DNA of 64,000 bases from Eledone cirrhosa. Taxonomy: Eukaryota > Mollusca > Cephalopoda > Octopoda > Eledonidae. A program made the position numbers and the translations under genes. The stretch spans positions 206,445,691-206,509,690 of the forward strand of contig OZ024740.1 in NCBI GenBank assembly GCA_964016885.1, read 5' to 3'. This document shows positions 20,960-31,818 of this stretch, piece by piece. How positions within the stretch are numbered: the first letter of the stretch is position 1; each line of letters begins with the position of its first letter. Under the pieces are notes generated by a model, which worked only from the letters and a program-made list of their open reading frames with translations, was not told where the DNA came from and ran no database searches.

Positions 20960-21335
20960 ATGATTTCTAATTTAGGCTCGAGGCTAAGAATTTATCGGGG
21001 TGGGAAAGTCGATTAAATCGTCTCAATATGTAACTGATACTTTATTTTTTATCGGCCCCGCAAAGTCTTCTTAGATAGTTCGGCGCATCGAGCAGTAAGT
21101 ACTCGTCAACGGTCACGATCAGCGGCAACTTTTTCGAGACTGTGCCGGGTGATGCTGGCTGCCATCAGGTCCTTCCGGAACGTTCGTCGCCAGGTGATCC
21201 TTGGACAACCTCGCCTCCGGAAAGAATGAAAGGCAAAATTGACCTCGGCGAGATTTGAACTCAGAACATACAGGACCATAACTAAATGTTGTACAGCATT
21301 TTGTTCGATCCACCAACTCTTCAATCGTAATAATG
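20960..21335 (-). mobile_element. OR-type SINE copy 4, interrupted
   Basis: The right and left parts of a long-subtype copy (ending atttctaatttaggctcgag at one side, B box gagatttgaactcagaac at the other) are separated at the atcggccccg|aaagaatgaaagg junction by about 157 bases of unrelated LINE sequence. Confidence 0.7.
21060..21218 (-). pseudogene. LINE ORF C-terminal fragment inside a SINE
   Basis: On the minus strand a frame reads Gly-Cys-Pro-Arg-Ile-Thr-Trp-Arg-Arg-Thr-Phe-Arg-Lys-Asp-Leu, then Ala-Ala-Asp-Arg-Asp-Arg-Trp. This is the usual end of many LINE ORFs: a Gly-Arg-Pro-x-x-Thr-Trp box and an Ala-x-Asp-Arg-x-x-Trp motif. It differs from the RTE copy at 28170, so it marks another LINE family. 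Confidence 0.55.
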
Positions 21336-21370
21336 CAGTTATGTCTCTGCAGCCTTAAATAAAGGATATT

Positions 21371-21419
21371 CTTCTTCTTCTTCTTCTTCTTCTTCTTCTT
21401 CTTCTTCTTCTTCTTCTTC
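21371..21419. repeat. CTT microsatellite
   Basis: About 16 uninterrupted CTT (GAA on the other strand) units just before the large RTE-derived array. A poly-Lys reading frame across it on the minus strand is spurious. Confidence 0.95.
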
Positions 21420-21494
21420 AATTGGTTTTGCCTGTAAAATCTGTCCAGCGATTCTTTCCTGGGACATTCTAACCATATATTTATATATATATAT

Positions 21495-24400
21495 ATCATC
21501 ATCATCCTTTAATGTCTATCTTCCACGCTAGCATGGGTATGATGGGCCTTGATTTGCTCACACAGAACTGATTTTAGCATGGTTTCTACGGCTGGATGCC
21601 CTTCCTAACGCTAACTACATTTACAGTGTGTGCTGGGTGCTTTTTGTTGTGATGCCCACACGCCCACTTTACAGTGTGTGCTGGGTGCATTTTGTTGTGA
21701 TGCCCACACGCCCACTTTACAGTGTGTGCTGGGTGCATTTTGTTGTGGCACCTACACGCCCACTTTACAGTGTGTGCTGGGTGCATTTTGTTGTGATGCC
21801 CATACGCCCACTTTACAGTGTGTGCTGGGTGCATTTTGTTGTGATGCCTACACGCCCACTTTACAGTGTGTGCTGGGTGCATTTTGTTGTGATGCCCATA
21901 CGCCCACTTTACAGTGTGTACTGGGTGCTTTTTGTTGTGATGCCCACACGCCCACTTTACAGTGTGTGCTGGGTGCTTTTTGTTGTGATGCCCACACGCC
22001 CACTTTACAGTGTGTGCTGGGTGCATTTTGTTGTGGCACCTACACGCCCACTTTACAGTGTGTGCTGGGTGCATTTTGTTGTGATGCCCATACGCCCACT
22101 TTACAGTGTGTGCTGGGTGCTTTTTGTTGTGATGCCTACACGCCCACTTTACAGTGTGTGCTGGGTGTATTTCGTTGTGATGCCCATACGCCCACTTTAC
22201 AGTGTGTGCTGGGTGCATTTTGTCGTGACGCCCATACGCCCACTTTACAGTGTGTGCTGGGTGCTTTTTGTTGTGATGCCTACTCGCCCACTTTACAGTG
22301 TGTGCTAGGTGCATTTTGTCGTGACGCCCACACGCCCACTTTACAGTGTGTGCTGGGTGCTTTTTGTTGTGATGCCTACACGCCCACTTTACAGTGTGTG
22401 CTGGGTGCTTTTTGTCGTGACGCCCACACGCCCACTTTACAGTGTGTGCTGGGTGCATTTTGTTGTGATGCCCATACGCCCACTTTACAGTGTGTGCTGG
22501 GTGCTTTTTGTTGTGATGCCTACACGCCCACTTTACAGTGTGTGCTGGGTGCATTTTGTTGTGATGCCCATACGCCCACTTTACAGTGTGTGCTGGGTGC
22601 TTTTTGTTATGATGCCTACACGCCCACTTTACAGTGTGTGCTGGGTGCATTTTGTTGTGATGCCCATACGCCCACTTTACAGTGTGTGCTGGGTGCTTTT
22701 TGTTGTGATGCCTACACGCCCACTTTACAGTGTGTGCTGGGTGCATTTTGTCGTGACGCCCACACGCCCACTTTACAGTGTGTGCTGGGTGCTTTTTGTT
22801 GTGATGCCTACACGCCCACTTTACAGTGTGTGCTGGGTGCATTTTGTTGTGATGCCCATACGCCCACTTTACAGTGTGTGCTGGGTGCTTTTTGTTGTGA
22901 TGCCTACACGCCCACTTTACAGTGTGTGCTGGGTGCATTTTGTGTTGATGCCCATACGCCCACTTTACAGTGTGTGCTGGGTGCTTTTTGTTGTGATGCC
23001 TACACGCCCACTTTACAGTGTGTGCTGGGTGCATTTTGTCGTGACGCCCACACGCCCACTTTACAGTGTGTGCTGGGTGCTTTTTGTTGTGATGCCTACA
23101 CGCCCACTTTACAGTGTGTGCTGGGTGCTTTTTGTCGTGACGCCCACACGCCCACTTTACAGTGTGTGCTGGGTGCATTTTGTTGTGATGCCTACACGCC
23201 CACTTTACAGTGTGTGCTGGGTGCTTTTTGTTGTGATGCCTACACGCCCACTTTACAGTGTGTGCTGGGTGCTTTTTGTTGTGATGCCTACACGCCGACT
23301 TTACAGTGTGTGCTGGGTGCTTTTTGTTGTGATGCCTACACGCCCACTTTACAGTGTGTGCTGGGTGCATTTTGTTGTGATGCCCATACGCCCACTTTAC
23401 AGTGTGTGCTGGGTGCTTATTGTTGTTATGCCTACACGCCCACTTTACAGTGTGTGCTGGGTGCATTTTGTCGTGACGCCGACACGCCCACTTTACAGTG
23501 TGTGCTGGGTGCTTTTTGTTGTGATGCCTACACGACCACTTTACAGTGTGTGCTGGGTGCTTTTTGTTGTGATGCCCACACGCCCACTTTACAGTGTGTG
23601 CTGGGTGCATTTTGTTGTGACGCCCACACGCCCACTTTACAGTGTGTGCTGGGTGCTTTTTGTTGTGATGCCTACACGACCACTTTACAGTGTGTGCTGG
23701 GTGCTTTTTGTCGTGACGCCCACACGCCCACTTTACAGTGTGTGCTGGGTGCTTTTTGTCGTGACGCCCACACGCCCACTTTACAGTGTGTGCTGGGTGC
23801 TTTTTGTCGTGACGCCCACACGCCCACTTTACAGTGTGTGCTGGGTGCTTTTTGTTGTGATGCCTACACGCCCACTTTACAGTGTGTGCTGGGTGCTTTT
23901 TGTTGTGATGCCTACACGCCCACTTTACAGTGTGTGCTGGGTGCTTTTTGTTGTGATGCCTACACGCCCACTTTACAGTGTGTCCTGGGTGCTTTTTCTT
24001 GTGATGCCTACACGCCCACTTTACAGTGTGTGCTGGGTGCTTTTGTTGTGATGCCCACACGCCCACTTTACAGTGTGTGCTGGGTGCTTTTTGTTGTGAT
24101 GCCTACACGCCCACTTTACAGTGTGTGCTGGGTGCTTTTTGTTGTGATGCCTACACGCCCACTTTACAGTGTGTGCTGGGTGCTTTTTGTTGTGATGCCC
24201 ACACGCCCACTTTACAGTGTGTGCTGGGTGCTTTTTGTTGTGATGCCCACACGCCCACTTTACAGTGTGTGCTGGGTGCTTTTTGTTGTGATGCCTACAC
24301 GCCCACTTTACAGTGTGTGCTGGGTGCATTTTGTTGTGAAGCCCACACGCCCACTTTACAGTGTGTTCTGGGTGCATTTTGTCGTGACGCCCACACGCCC

Positions 24401-27400
24401 ACTTTACAGTGTGTGCTGGGTGCATTTTGTTGTGATGCCCACACGCCCACTTTACAGTGAGTGCTGGGTGCTTTTTGTTGTGATGCATACACGCCCACTT
24501 TACAGTGTGTGCTGGGTGCATTTTGTTGTGATGCCTACACGCCCACTTTACAGTGTGTGCTGGGTGCATTTTGTTGTGATGCCTACACGCCCACTTTACA
24601 GTGTGTGCTGGGTGCATTTTGTTGTGATGCCTACACGCCCACTCTACAGTGTGTGCTGGGTGCTTTTTGTTGTGATGCCTACACGCCCACTTTACAGTGT
24701 GTGCTGGGTGCATTTTGTTGTGATGCCCACACGCCCACTTTACAGTGTGTGCTGGGTGCATTTTGTTGTGATGCCTACACGCCCACTTTACAGTGTGTGC
24801 TGGGTGCATTTTGTTGTGATGCCCACACGCCCACTTTACAGTGTGTGCTGGGTGCATTTTGTTGTGATGCCTACACGCCCACTTTACAGTGTGTGCTGGG
24901 TGCATTTTGTTGTGATGCCCACACGCCCACTTTACAGTGTGTGCTGGGTGCATTTTGTTGTGATGCCCACACGCCCACTTTACAGTGTGTGCTGGGTGCA
25001 TTTTGTTGTGATGCCTACACGCCCACTTTACAGTGTGTGCTGGGTGCATTTTGTTTTGATGCCCACACGCCCACTTTACAGTGTGTGCTGGGTGCATTTT
25101 GTTGTGATGCCTACACGCCCACTTTACAGTGTGTGCTGGGTGCTTTTTGTTGTGATGCTCACACGCCCACTTTACAGTGTGTGCTGGGTGCTTTTTGTTG
25201 TGATGCCTACACGCCCACTTTACAGTGTGTGCTGGGTACATTTTGTTGTGATGCCTACACGCCCACTTTACAGTGTGTGCTGGGTGCATTTTGTTGTGAT
25301 GCCTACACGCCCACTTTACAGTGTGTGCTGGGTGCATTTTGTTGTGATGCCTACACGCCCACTTTACAGTGTGTGCTGGGTGCATTTTGTTGTGATGCCC
25401 ACACGCCCACTTTACAGTGTGTGCTGGGTGCTTTTTGTTGTGATGCATACACGCCCACTTTACAGTGTATGCTGGGTGCATTTTGTTGTGATGCCTACAC
25501 GCCCACTTTACAGTGTGTGCTGGGTGCATTTTGTTGTGATGCCTACACGCCCACTTTACAGTGTGTGCTGGGTGCATTTTGTTGTGATGCCTACACGCCC
25601 ACTCTACAGTGTGTGCTGGGTGCTTTTTCTTGTGATGCCTACACGCCCACTTTACAGTGTGTGCTGGGTGCATTTTGTTGTGATGCCCACACGCCCACTT
25701 TACAGTGTGTGCTGGGTGCATTTTGTTGTGATGCCTACACGCCCACTTTATAGTGTGTGCTGGGTGCATTTTGTTGTGATGCCTACACGCCCACTTTACA
25801 GTGTGTGCTGGGTGCATTTTGTTGTGATGCCTACACGCCCACTTTACAGTGTGTGCTGGGTGCATTTTGTTGTGATGCCCACACGCCCACTTTACAGTGT
25901 GTGCTGGGCGCATTTTGTTGTGATGCCCACACGCCCACTTTACAGTGTGTGCTGGGTGCATTTTGTTGTGATGCCTACACGCCCACTTTACAGTGTGTGC
26001 TGGGTGCTTTTTGTTGTGATGCCCACACGCCCACTTTACAGTGTGTGCTGGGTGCTTTTTGTTGTGATGCCTACACGCCCACTTTACAGTGTGCGCTGGG
26101 TGCATTTTGTTGTGATGCCCACACGCCCACTTTACAGTGTGTGCTGGGTGCATTTTGTCGTGACGCCCACACGCCCACTTTACAGTGTGTGCTGGGTGCA
26201 TTTTGTCGTGACGCCCACACGCCCACTTTACAGTGTGTGCTGGGTGCATTTTGTTGTGATGCCCACACGCCCACTTTACAGTGTGTGCTGGGTGCTTTTT
26301 GTTGTGATGCATACACGCCCATTTTACAGTGTGTGCTGGGTGCATTTTGTTGTGTTGCCCACACGACCACTTTACAGTGTGTGTTGGGTGCATTTTGTTG
26401 TGATGCCTACACGCCCACTTTACAGTGTGTGCTGGGTGCATTTTGTTGTGATGCCTACACGCCCACTTTAAAGTGTGTGCTGGGTGCATTTTGTTGTGAT
26501 GCCTACACGCCCACTTTACAGTGTGTGCTGGGTGCATTTTGTTGTGATGCCCACACGCCCACTTTACAGTGTGTGCTGGGCGCATTTTGTTGTGATGCCC
26601 ACACGCCCACTTTACAGTGTGTGGTGGGTGCATTTTGTTGTGATGCCTACACGCCCACTTTACAGTGTGTGCTGGGTGCATTTTGTTGTGATGCCTACAC
26701 GCCCACTTTACAGTGTGTGCTGGGTGCATTTTGTTGTGATGCCCACACGCCCACTTTACAGTGTGTGCTGGGTGCATTTTGTTGTGATGCCCACACGCCC
26801 ACTTTACAGTGTGTGCTGGGTGCATTTTGTTGTGATGCCCACACGCCCACTTTACAGTGTGTGCTGGGTGCATTTTGTTGTGATGCCCACACGCCCACTT
26901 TACAGTGTGTCCTGGGTGCATTTTGTTGTGATGCCTACACGACCACTTTATAGTGTGTGCTGGGTGCATTTTGTTGTGGCGCCTACACGACCACTTTACA
27001 GTGTGTGCTGGGTGCATTTTGTTGTGACACCTACACGACCACTTTACAGTGTGTGCTGGGTGCATTTTGTTGTGATGCCTACACGACCACTTTACAGTGT
27101 GTGCTGGGTGCATTTTGTTGTGATGCCCACACGCCCACTTTACAGTGTGTGCTGGGTGCATTTTGTTGTGATGCCCACACGCCCACTTTACAGTGTGTGC
27201 TGGGTGCATTTTGTTGTGATGCCTACACGACCACTTTATAGTGTGTGCTGGGTGCATTTTGTTGTGGCGCCTACACGACCACTTTACAGTGTGTGCTGGG
27301 TGCATTTTGTTGTGACACCTACACGACCACTTTACAGTGTGTGCTGGGTGCATTTTGTTGTGATGCCTACACGACCACTTTACAGTGTGTGCTGGGTGCA

Positions 27401-28115
27401 TTTTGTTGTGATGCCCACACGCCCACTTTACAGTGTGTGCTGGGTGCATTTTGTTGTGATGCCCACACGCCCACTTTACAGTGTGTGCTGGGTGCATTTT
27501 GTCGTGACGCCCACACGCCCACTTTACAGTGTGTGCTGGGTGCATTTTGTTGTGATGCCTACACGACCACTTTATAGTGTGTGCTGGGTGCATTTTGTTG
27601 TGGCGCCTACACGACCACTTTACAGTGTGTGCTGGGTGCATTTTGTTGTGACACCTTCACGACCACTTTACAGTGTGTGCTGGGTGCTTTTTGTTGTGAT
27701 GCCTACACGCCCACTTTACAGTGTGTGCTGGGTGCATTTTGTTGTGATGCCTACACGACCACTTTATAGTGTGTGCTGGGTGCATTTTGTTGTGGCGCCT
27801 ACACGACCACTTTACAGTGTGTGCTGGGTGCATTTTGTTGTGGCGCCTACACGACCACTTTACAGTGTGTGCTGGGTGAATTTTGTTGTGACACCTACTC
27901 GACCACAATATAGTGTGGGCTGGGTGAATTTTGTTGTGACACCTACTCGACCACAATATAGTGTGGGCTGGGCTCTTTTGTCATGGCTCCAGGAGAGGAG
28001 ACTCACTTTATGGAGGGGGTGGGGAAGATGCTTGGGAAATTGGGGACGTAGGTATAGGGGTGGGATGATTTTATGGGAGGGGAGTTGGTAGGGGAATGTG
28101 TTGCCTACTAGATAT
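21495..28115 (-). mobile_element. RTE LINE 3' end carrying the 48-bp array
   Basis: The left edge is the element's inverted 3' terminus (atcatcatcatcctttaatg, ccacgctagcatggg, then ctacggctggatgcccttcc). The array follows. To its right, 27976-28115 resembles the G-rich unique 3' UTR found at 36700-36790 and 42510-42600, including a tgcctact motif at the expected ORF end. The element has the normal RTE 3' UTR order with the central 48-bp module expanded from two copies to about 132. Confidence 0.7.
21620..27972. repeat. 48-bp tandem array, about 132 units
   Basis: The units read tttacagtgtgtgctgggtg, then c(a/t)ttttgttgtgatgcc, then (c/t)acacgcccac. Unit variants include cgtgacgcc, gtggcgcc and gtgacacc and differ by only a few bases. 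One unit near 24045 is a base short. Because 48 is divisible by 3 and the unit lacks stops in several frames, open frames of up to 1613 codons (21630-26471) run on both strands; they are repeat artefacts. The units match the two 48-bp modules in the 3' UTR of the RTE LINE (30765-30850). Confidence 0.95.
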
Positions 28116-28256
28116 ATGCCTCAGCCTGAGAATACAAGAGTGCAGTGTTCTGTAATATATATATATACGTGACAATCACCTGATCACCTGATCACCTATA
28201 GATCCGGGGAACACACAAGCCAGGTAGATTATATCCTTACCAGAAGACGTGACAGA

Positions 28257-30650
28257 GTGTCTGTTGTAAACACTAAATCCCTCCCCCATGAAGAATGCAC
28301 CTCCCAACATAGACTGATAATTAGCGACCTCATAGTCAGGTCGAGACGTACTCGACAGCAGAAGAGGACTATCCTCAGGAGAAAAATATGGAAGCTAAAG
28401 GACCCCACAGCCAAAAATAAATTTCAAAACATATTACTTGATGCTTTCGACAGTAAGGAAGAACACTTAGAGTCGGACAATATAGAGGGACAGTGGGAAT
28501 TTCTGAAAGCAAACCTGCTGTTGGCCACAGACGAAGTCTGTGGCTGGAGCAGGCCTGTAGGCAGGAGGAGAGTAACATGGTGGTGGAACAGTAAGGTGGA
28601 GGAGTCAATTAAGGCCAAAAAGCAGGCTTGGAAAGTATGGCGGGATGGGGGAAGTAGAGTAGACTATCAAGTGGCCAGGAGGGAAGCTAGGAGAGAAGTG
28701 TACTTAGCAAGAAGGGAAGCTGAGGAAAGAAAGTTCAAGCATGTCCTACAACGCGATGACCAAAAACGTGAGGTGTTCAGGATTGCTAGGCAATGCGTCA
28801 AGGAAAACCGTGATATTGTCGGGGAGAAGTGTGTACTTAACGATGATGGCATACTTGCCATCACCGACACTGATAAGAAGGCAGCTTGGAAGTGTCACTA
28901 TGAAAGGCTACTAAATGAGGAGAATAAATGGGAGAAAGACAGTCTCCCCCATGTCGACCCAATAGAGGGACCAGCAGTGTTAGTCGAGGGGAGTATAATA
29001 AGTAAGGCAATCAAGGATATGAAGACAGGTAAGGCGGCTGGGCCTTCGGAAATAGTTGCTGAGATGCTGAAGGCATCTGGCACGGTGGGACACACCATGG
29101 TCACCCGCATAGTTAACCAAGTCGTACAGAATGGGGCTGTTCCGAAGGACTGGCATAGCAGCATCATCGTTAACTGTTATAAGGGTAAAGGAGACGCCCT
29201 AGATAGGAGTAACTATAGAGGCATTAAATTAATCGACCAGGTCATGAAGGTCACAGAAAAAGTAATAGCGCAACTAATCAGAGAGAGAATTGACCTAGAT
29301 GAAATGCAGTTCGGGTTTGTGTCAGGCAAAAGTACCACAGACGCTCTTTTCATAGTACGACAACTACAGGAGAAGTACCTAGCTAAAGGTAAACCCCTCT
29401 ACTTAGCTTTTGTCGACTTGGAGAAAGCCTTCGACAGAGTCCCCCGCTCCATTATCTGGTGGGCTCTTAGAAAACTAGGCGTTGACGAATGGCTTGTGAG
29501 GGCTATACAAGCCATGTATAAAGAAACAGTCAGCAAGGTTAGAATTAACAACGAATATAGTGAAGAGTTTAGCGTAAAAGTTGGCGTCCATCAGGGCTCT
29601 GTTCTCAGCCCCCTACTATTTATTATTGCCCTTCAGGCTATAACAGAGGAGTTCAAGACAGGCTGCCCATGGGAACTCCTATACGCAGACGACCTGACAC
29701 TCATAGCGGAATCAATGGCCGAGCTAGAGAAGAAATTCCAAACATGGAAGCACGGCCTAGAGTCAAAAGGACTTAAAATTAACCTGGCTAAGACCAAAGT
29801 TCTAGTTTGTAGGAAAGAAAACAAGGCGGCGGTCCCTTCTGGGAAATGGTCGTGCTCGGTGTGTAGGAAAGGCGTAGGTAGAAACTCCATTTTGTGTCCT
29901 AAATGCAAAGTATGGGTGCATAAAAGATGTAGTGGGATCACAGGTAAGCTAACTAAGAACATAGATTTTACATGTGGCCGGTGTTCTGGTGCAATAAGTA
30001 GCAGCAAGTGCCCACACAATACTAGCTCTTTCAATTGCGCAGAGGGTTCTATAGAAATAGTGGACAGCTTCCGTTACCTGGGCGATAAAATCAGCAGTGG
30101 GGGAGGGTGCTCTGAAAGTACTGTAGCTAGAGTCAGAACTGGTTGGAAAAAGTTCAGAGAGCTTATACCACTATTAGCTGCTAAAGGGTTCTCCCTAAAA
30201 ATGAAAGGCAGGTTGTACGATGCCTGCATACGAACAGCAATGTTGCATGGCAGTGAGACCTGGGCATTGTGTGCAGAGGATATACGCAGACTAGAGAGGA
30301 ACGAAGCTTGCATGCTCCGCTGGATGTGTAACAGTAATATACGTGAACGGCAAAGCATAAACGAACTAAGGAAAAAATTAGAGATAAGAGGGATCAGATG
30401 TTGTTTACTCGAGAGAAGGCTACGTTGGTATGGACACGTGATGCGCATGAAAGTCGATAGCTGTATAACAAAGTGCAGGGCAATAAAGATAGACGGTAGC
30501 CACGGAATAGGCAGACCTAGAAAAACCTGGGACGAGCTGATAAACTCCGACCTCACACACTTACACCTCTCCAAGACAATGTCACTGGACCGAGACCTTT
30601 GGCGGTACTCAGTAACAGAGAAGACCCGCCTTGCCAGTAGGCATCTCTAA
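28257..30650 (+). CDS. RTE LINE ORF: endonuclease end, reverse transcriptase, PHD-like zinc finger
   Basis: A 797-codon open frame. Position 28257 is a GTG inside the endonuclease domain, not a start; the same frame is open back to about 28173, so the protein is N-terminally truncated. The order is: endonuclease end with Gln-His-Arg-Leu-Ile-Ile (about residue 22 on), a basic coiled linker, and reverse transcriptase with motif A (Phe-Val-Asp-Leu-Glu-Lys-Ala-Phe-Asp, catalytic Asp about 387), motif B (Val-His-Gln-Gly-Ser-Val-Leu-Ser-Pro) and Tyr-Ala-Asp-Asp at about 476-479. A Cys/His-rich PHD-like finger sits at about 533-576, followed by the Phe-Arg-Tyr-Leu-Gly-Asp thumb segment, Trp-Tyr-Gly-His-Val-Met-Arg and the Gly-Arg-Pro-Arg-Lys-Thr-Trp box near residue 755. 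No frameshift or internal stop is present, which suggests recent insertion. It lacks most of the endonuclease and is probably immobile by itself. Confidence 0.85.
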   Translation: MSVVNTKSLPHEECTSQHRLIISDLIVRSRRTRQQKRTILRRKIWKLKDPTAKNKFQNILLDAFDSKEEHLESDNIEGQWEFLKANLLLATDEVCGWSRPVGRRRVTWWWNSKVEESIKAKKQAWKVWRDGGSRVDYQVARREARREVYLARREAEERKFKHVLQRDDQKREVFRIARQCVKENRDIVGEKCVLNDDGILAITDTDKKAAWKCHYERLLNEENKWEKDSLPHVDPIEGPAVLVEGSIISKAIKDMKTGKAAGPSEIVAEMLKASGTVGHTMVTRIVNQVVQNGAVPKDWHSSIIVNCYKGKGDALDRSNYRGIKLIDQVMKVTEKVIAQLIRERIDLDEMQFGFVSGKSTTDALFIVRQLQEKYLAKGKPLYLAFVDLEKAFDRVPRSIIWWALRKLGVDEWLVRAIQAMYKETVSKVRINNEYSEEFSVKVGVHQGSVLSPLLFIIALQAITEEFKTGCPWELLYADDLTLIAESMAELEKKFQTWKHGLESKGLKINLAKTKVLVCRKENKAAVPSGKWSCSVCRKGVGRNSILCPKCKVWVHKRCSGITGKLTKNIDFTCGRCSGAISSSKCPHNTSSFNCAEGSIEIVDSFRYLGDKISSGGGCSESTVARVRTGWKKFRELIPLLAAKGFSLKMKGRLYDACIRTAMLHGSETWALCAEDIRRLERNEACMLRWMCNSNIRERQSINELRKKLEIRGIRCCLLERRLRWYGHVMRMKVDSCITKCRAIKIDGSHGIGRPRKTWDELINSDLTHLHLSKTMSLDRDLWRYSVTEKTRLASRHL

Positions 30651-31012
30651 CAAAATACACCCCGTCCCACCACCACCACCCCCACCCCATCCACACCACC
30701 CCGTCCTATGTAAAGTTATGTTGGTGCCGCGCCATCCGGGCCGAAACAAATGAGATCGTGTAGGTGTCACGACAAAAAAACACACAGTCCACGCTGTAAT
30801 GTGGCCGTGTAGGCAACACGGTAAAAACCTCCCAGACCCACACTGTAAATGTGGTTGGTGTTAGGAAGGGCATCCAACTGTAGAAAACCTGCCAGACAGT
30901 CCTATGCGAGCAAGACAATCACTCTTGCCTCAAGTGGGACTACCCCCGTCCAAACCCATGCAAGCGTGGAACACGGACGTTAAACGTTGATGATGATGAT
31001 GATGATGATGCA
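30651..31012 (+). other. RTE LINE 3' UTR and terminal repeat
   Basis: A C-rich stretch (ccaccaccacccccacccca) is followed by two 48-bp modules (about 30765-30850), each running from gtgtagg through a cacg/caacacgg motif to an actgtaa motif. Next come the SINE-shared segment and a (GAT)n end. This copy shows the ground state of the module that is expanded at 21620-27972. Confidence 0.8.
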
Positions 31013-31289
31013 AAGAATGGTGTGTTCATGAACAGAGATGCTATAAAATAGTGTGAAGGTGCTTAGAAATTGAAAAAGAAATTGCCATCGGCTGCTAGAA
31101 GGAATCAAACCTCATATATCCCAGATACTAGGCACTTGAAACATTAAGTCAAGGGATTGCAACCACTCTAACCGTTTTAAATTCGGTAGCTGAATCACAG
31201 CTCTTTAATGTAAACAAATATTTACGTAGCATACCACTCCTTATATCAACTTTATCCCCTCAGAGCTTCGTAAAAGTCCGAAAGATCAA
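31013..31289. other. No recognisable feature
   Basis: Unique-looking AT-rich DNA between the LINE terminus and a SINE cluster. I see no ORF or motif. Confidence 0.4.
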
Positions 31290-31412
31290 TCTTGAAAGGA
31301 TGAAAGGTAAAGTTGACCTCAGTGGAATTTGAACACAGAATATAAAGGGCAGGAACAAATTCCACAAAGCATTTTATCCAATGCTCTAACAATTCTGGCA
31401 ATCCACTGCCCT
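31290..31412 (-). mobile_element. OR-type SINE, 5' part
   Basis: On the minus strand it keeps the head and a degenerate B box (gtgttcaaattccactgagg) and ends at the cctttcatcctttcaag segment. Confidence 0.65.
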
Positions 31413-31424
31413 ATCTTCATACAT

Positions 31425-31615
31425 AATAATTGTTTCTACTATTGGCACAAGGCCAGCAATTACCCAGTGTATTACTGGTACTTTATTTTATCGACCCCAT
31501 AAGGATGAAAGACAAAGTTAACCTCGGCGGGATTTGAACACAGAATGGCAAGGGCCGTAACTCTATGCGTCAAAGCATGGTGTCCGACCCTCTACCGATA
31601 CTGCCAATCCACCGC
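31425..31615 (-). mobile_element. OR-type SINE
   Basis: A full-length, well-preserved copy on the minus strand with head, B box (gtgttcaaatcccgccgagg) and 3' segments in the standard order. Confidence 0.8.
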
Positions 31616-31624
31616 CCTTCATAC

Positions 31625-31818
31625 ATAATAATGATTTCTAATATATGTACAAGTGATATATTTTGATGGAGGTTAAATCAACCCAAAATATATAACTGGT
31701 ACTTATTTTATTAATCTGGGAAGGATGAAAGAAAAATACAATCCTGGTGGGATTTCCACTCATCATTTGGATTGGCAGTGTCAGTAGAGGGTCGGACGCC
31801 ATGCTTTGATGCATAGAG
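31625..31818. mobile_element. Two opposed OR-type SINE pieces
   Basis: A 3' half on the minus strand (31625-31757, long subtype) abuts a 5' head on the plus strand (31768-31818, with attggcagtgtcagtagagg and cggacgccatgctttgatgc). The opposed fragments suggest rearrangement between SINE copies. Confidence 0.6.

Larger units (their letters stand above)
28170..31012 (+). mobile_element. RTE LINE, 5'-truncated, best-preserved copy
   Basis: The element begins inside the endonuclease domain (Ile-Thr-Tyr-Arg-Ser-Gly, then Gln-Val-Asp-Tyr-Ile-Leu, at 28191-28238) and keeps the whole reverse transcriptase, the ORF end, the 3' UTR with two 48-bp modules, the ggttggtgttaggaagggca segment and a terminal GAT repeat at 30988-31012. 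Related 3' fragments lie at 17075, 36396, 39448, 42225 and 50217. The endonuclease resembles that of bovine BovB-type RTE elements, as in the CFDP2-like proteins. No target-site duplication is obvious. Confidence 0.85.

Noticed and set aside
21620..27972. CRISPR array
   Set aside because: Units are contiguous with no unique spacers between conserved repeats, and all sequence context is animal.
21586..28091. Very long open reading frames on both strands over the 48-bp array (up to 1613 codons)
   Set aside because: The unit length is a multiple of three and the unit lacks stops in two frames per strand, so open frames arise automatically. No start region, signal or non-repeat domain is attached, and frames change freely at the 47-bp unit and at TAG variants.
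28257..30650. Host gene resembling craniofacial development protein 2
   Set aside because: The similarity is to the RTE endonuclease domain captured in that protein family. The reverse-transcriptase motifs, multiple copies and LINE 3' tail show that it is a retrotransposon.
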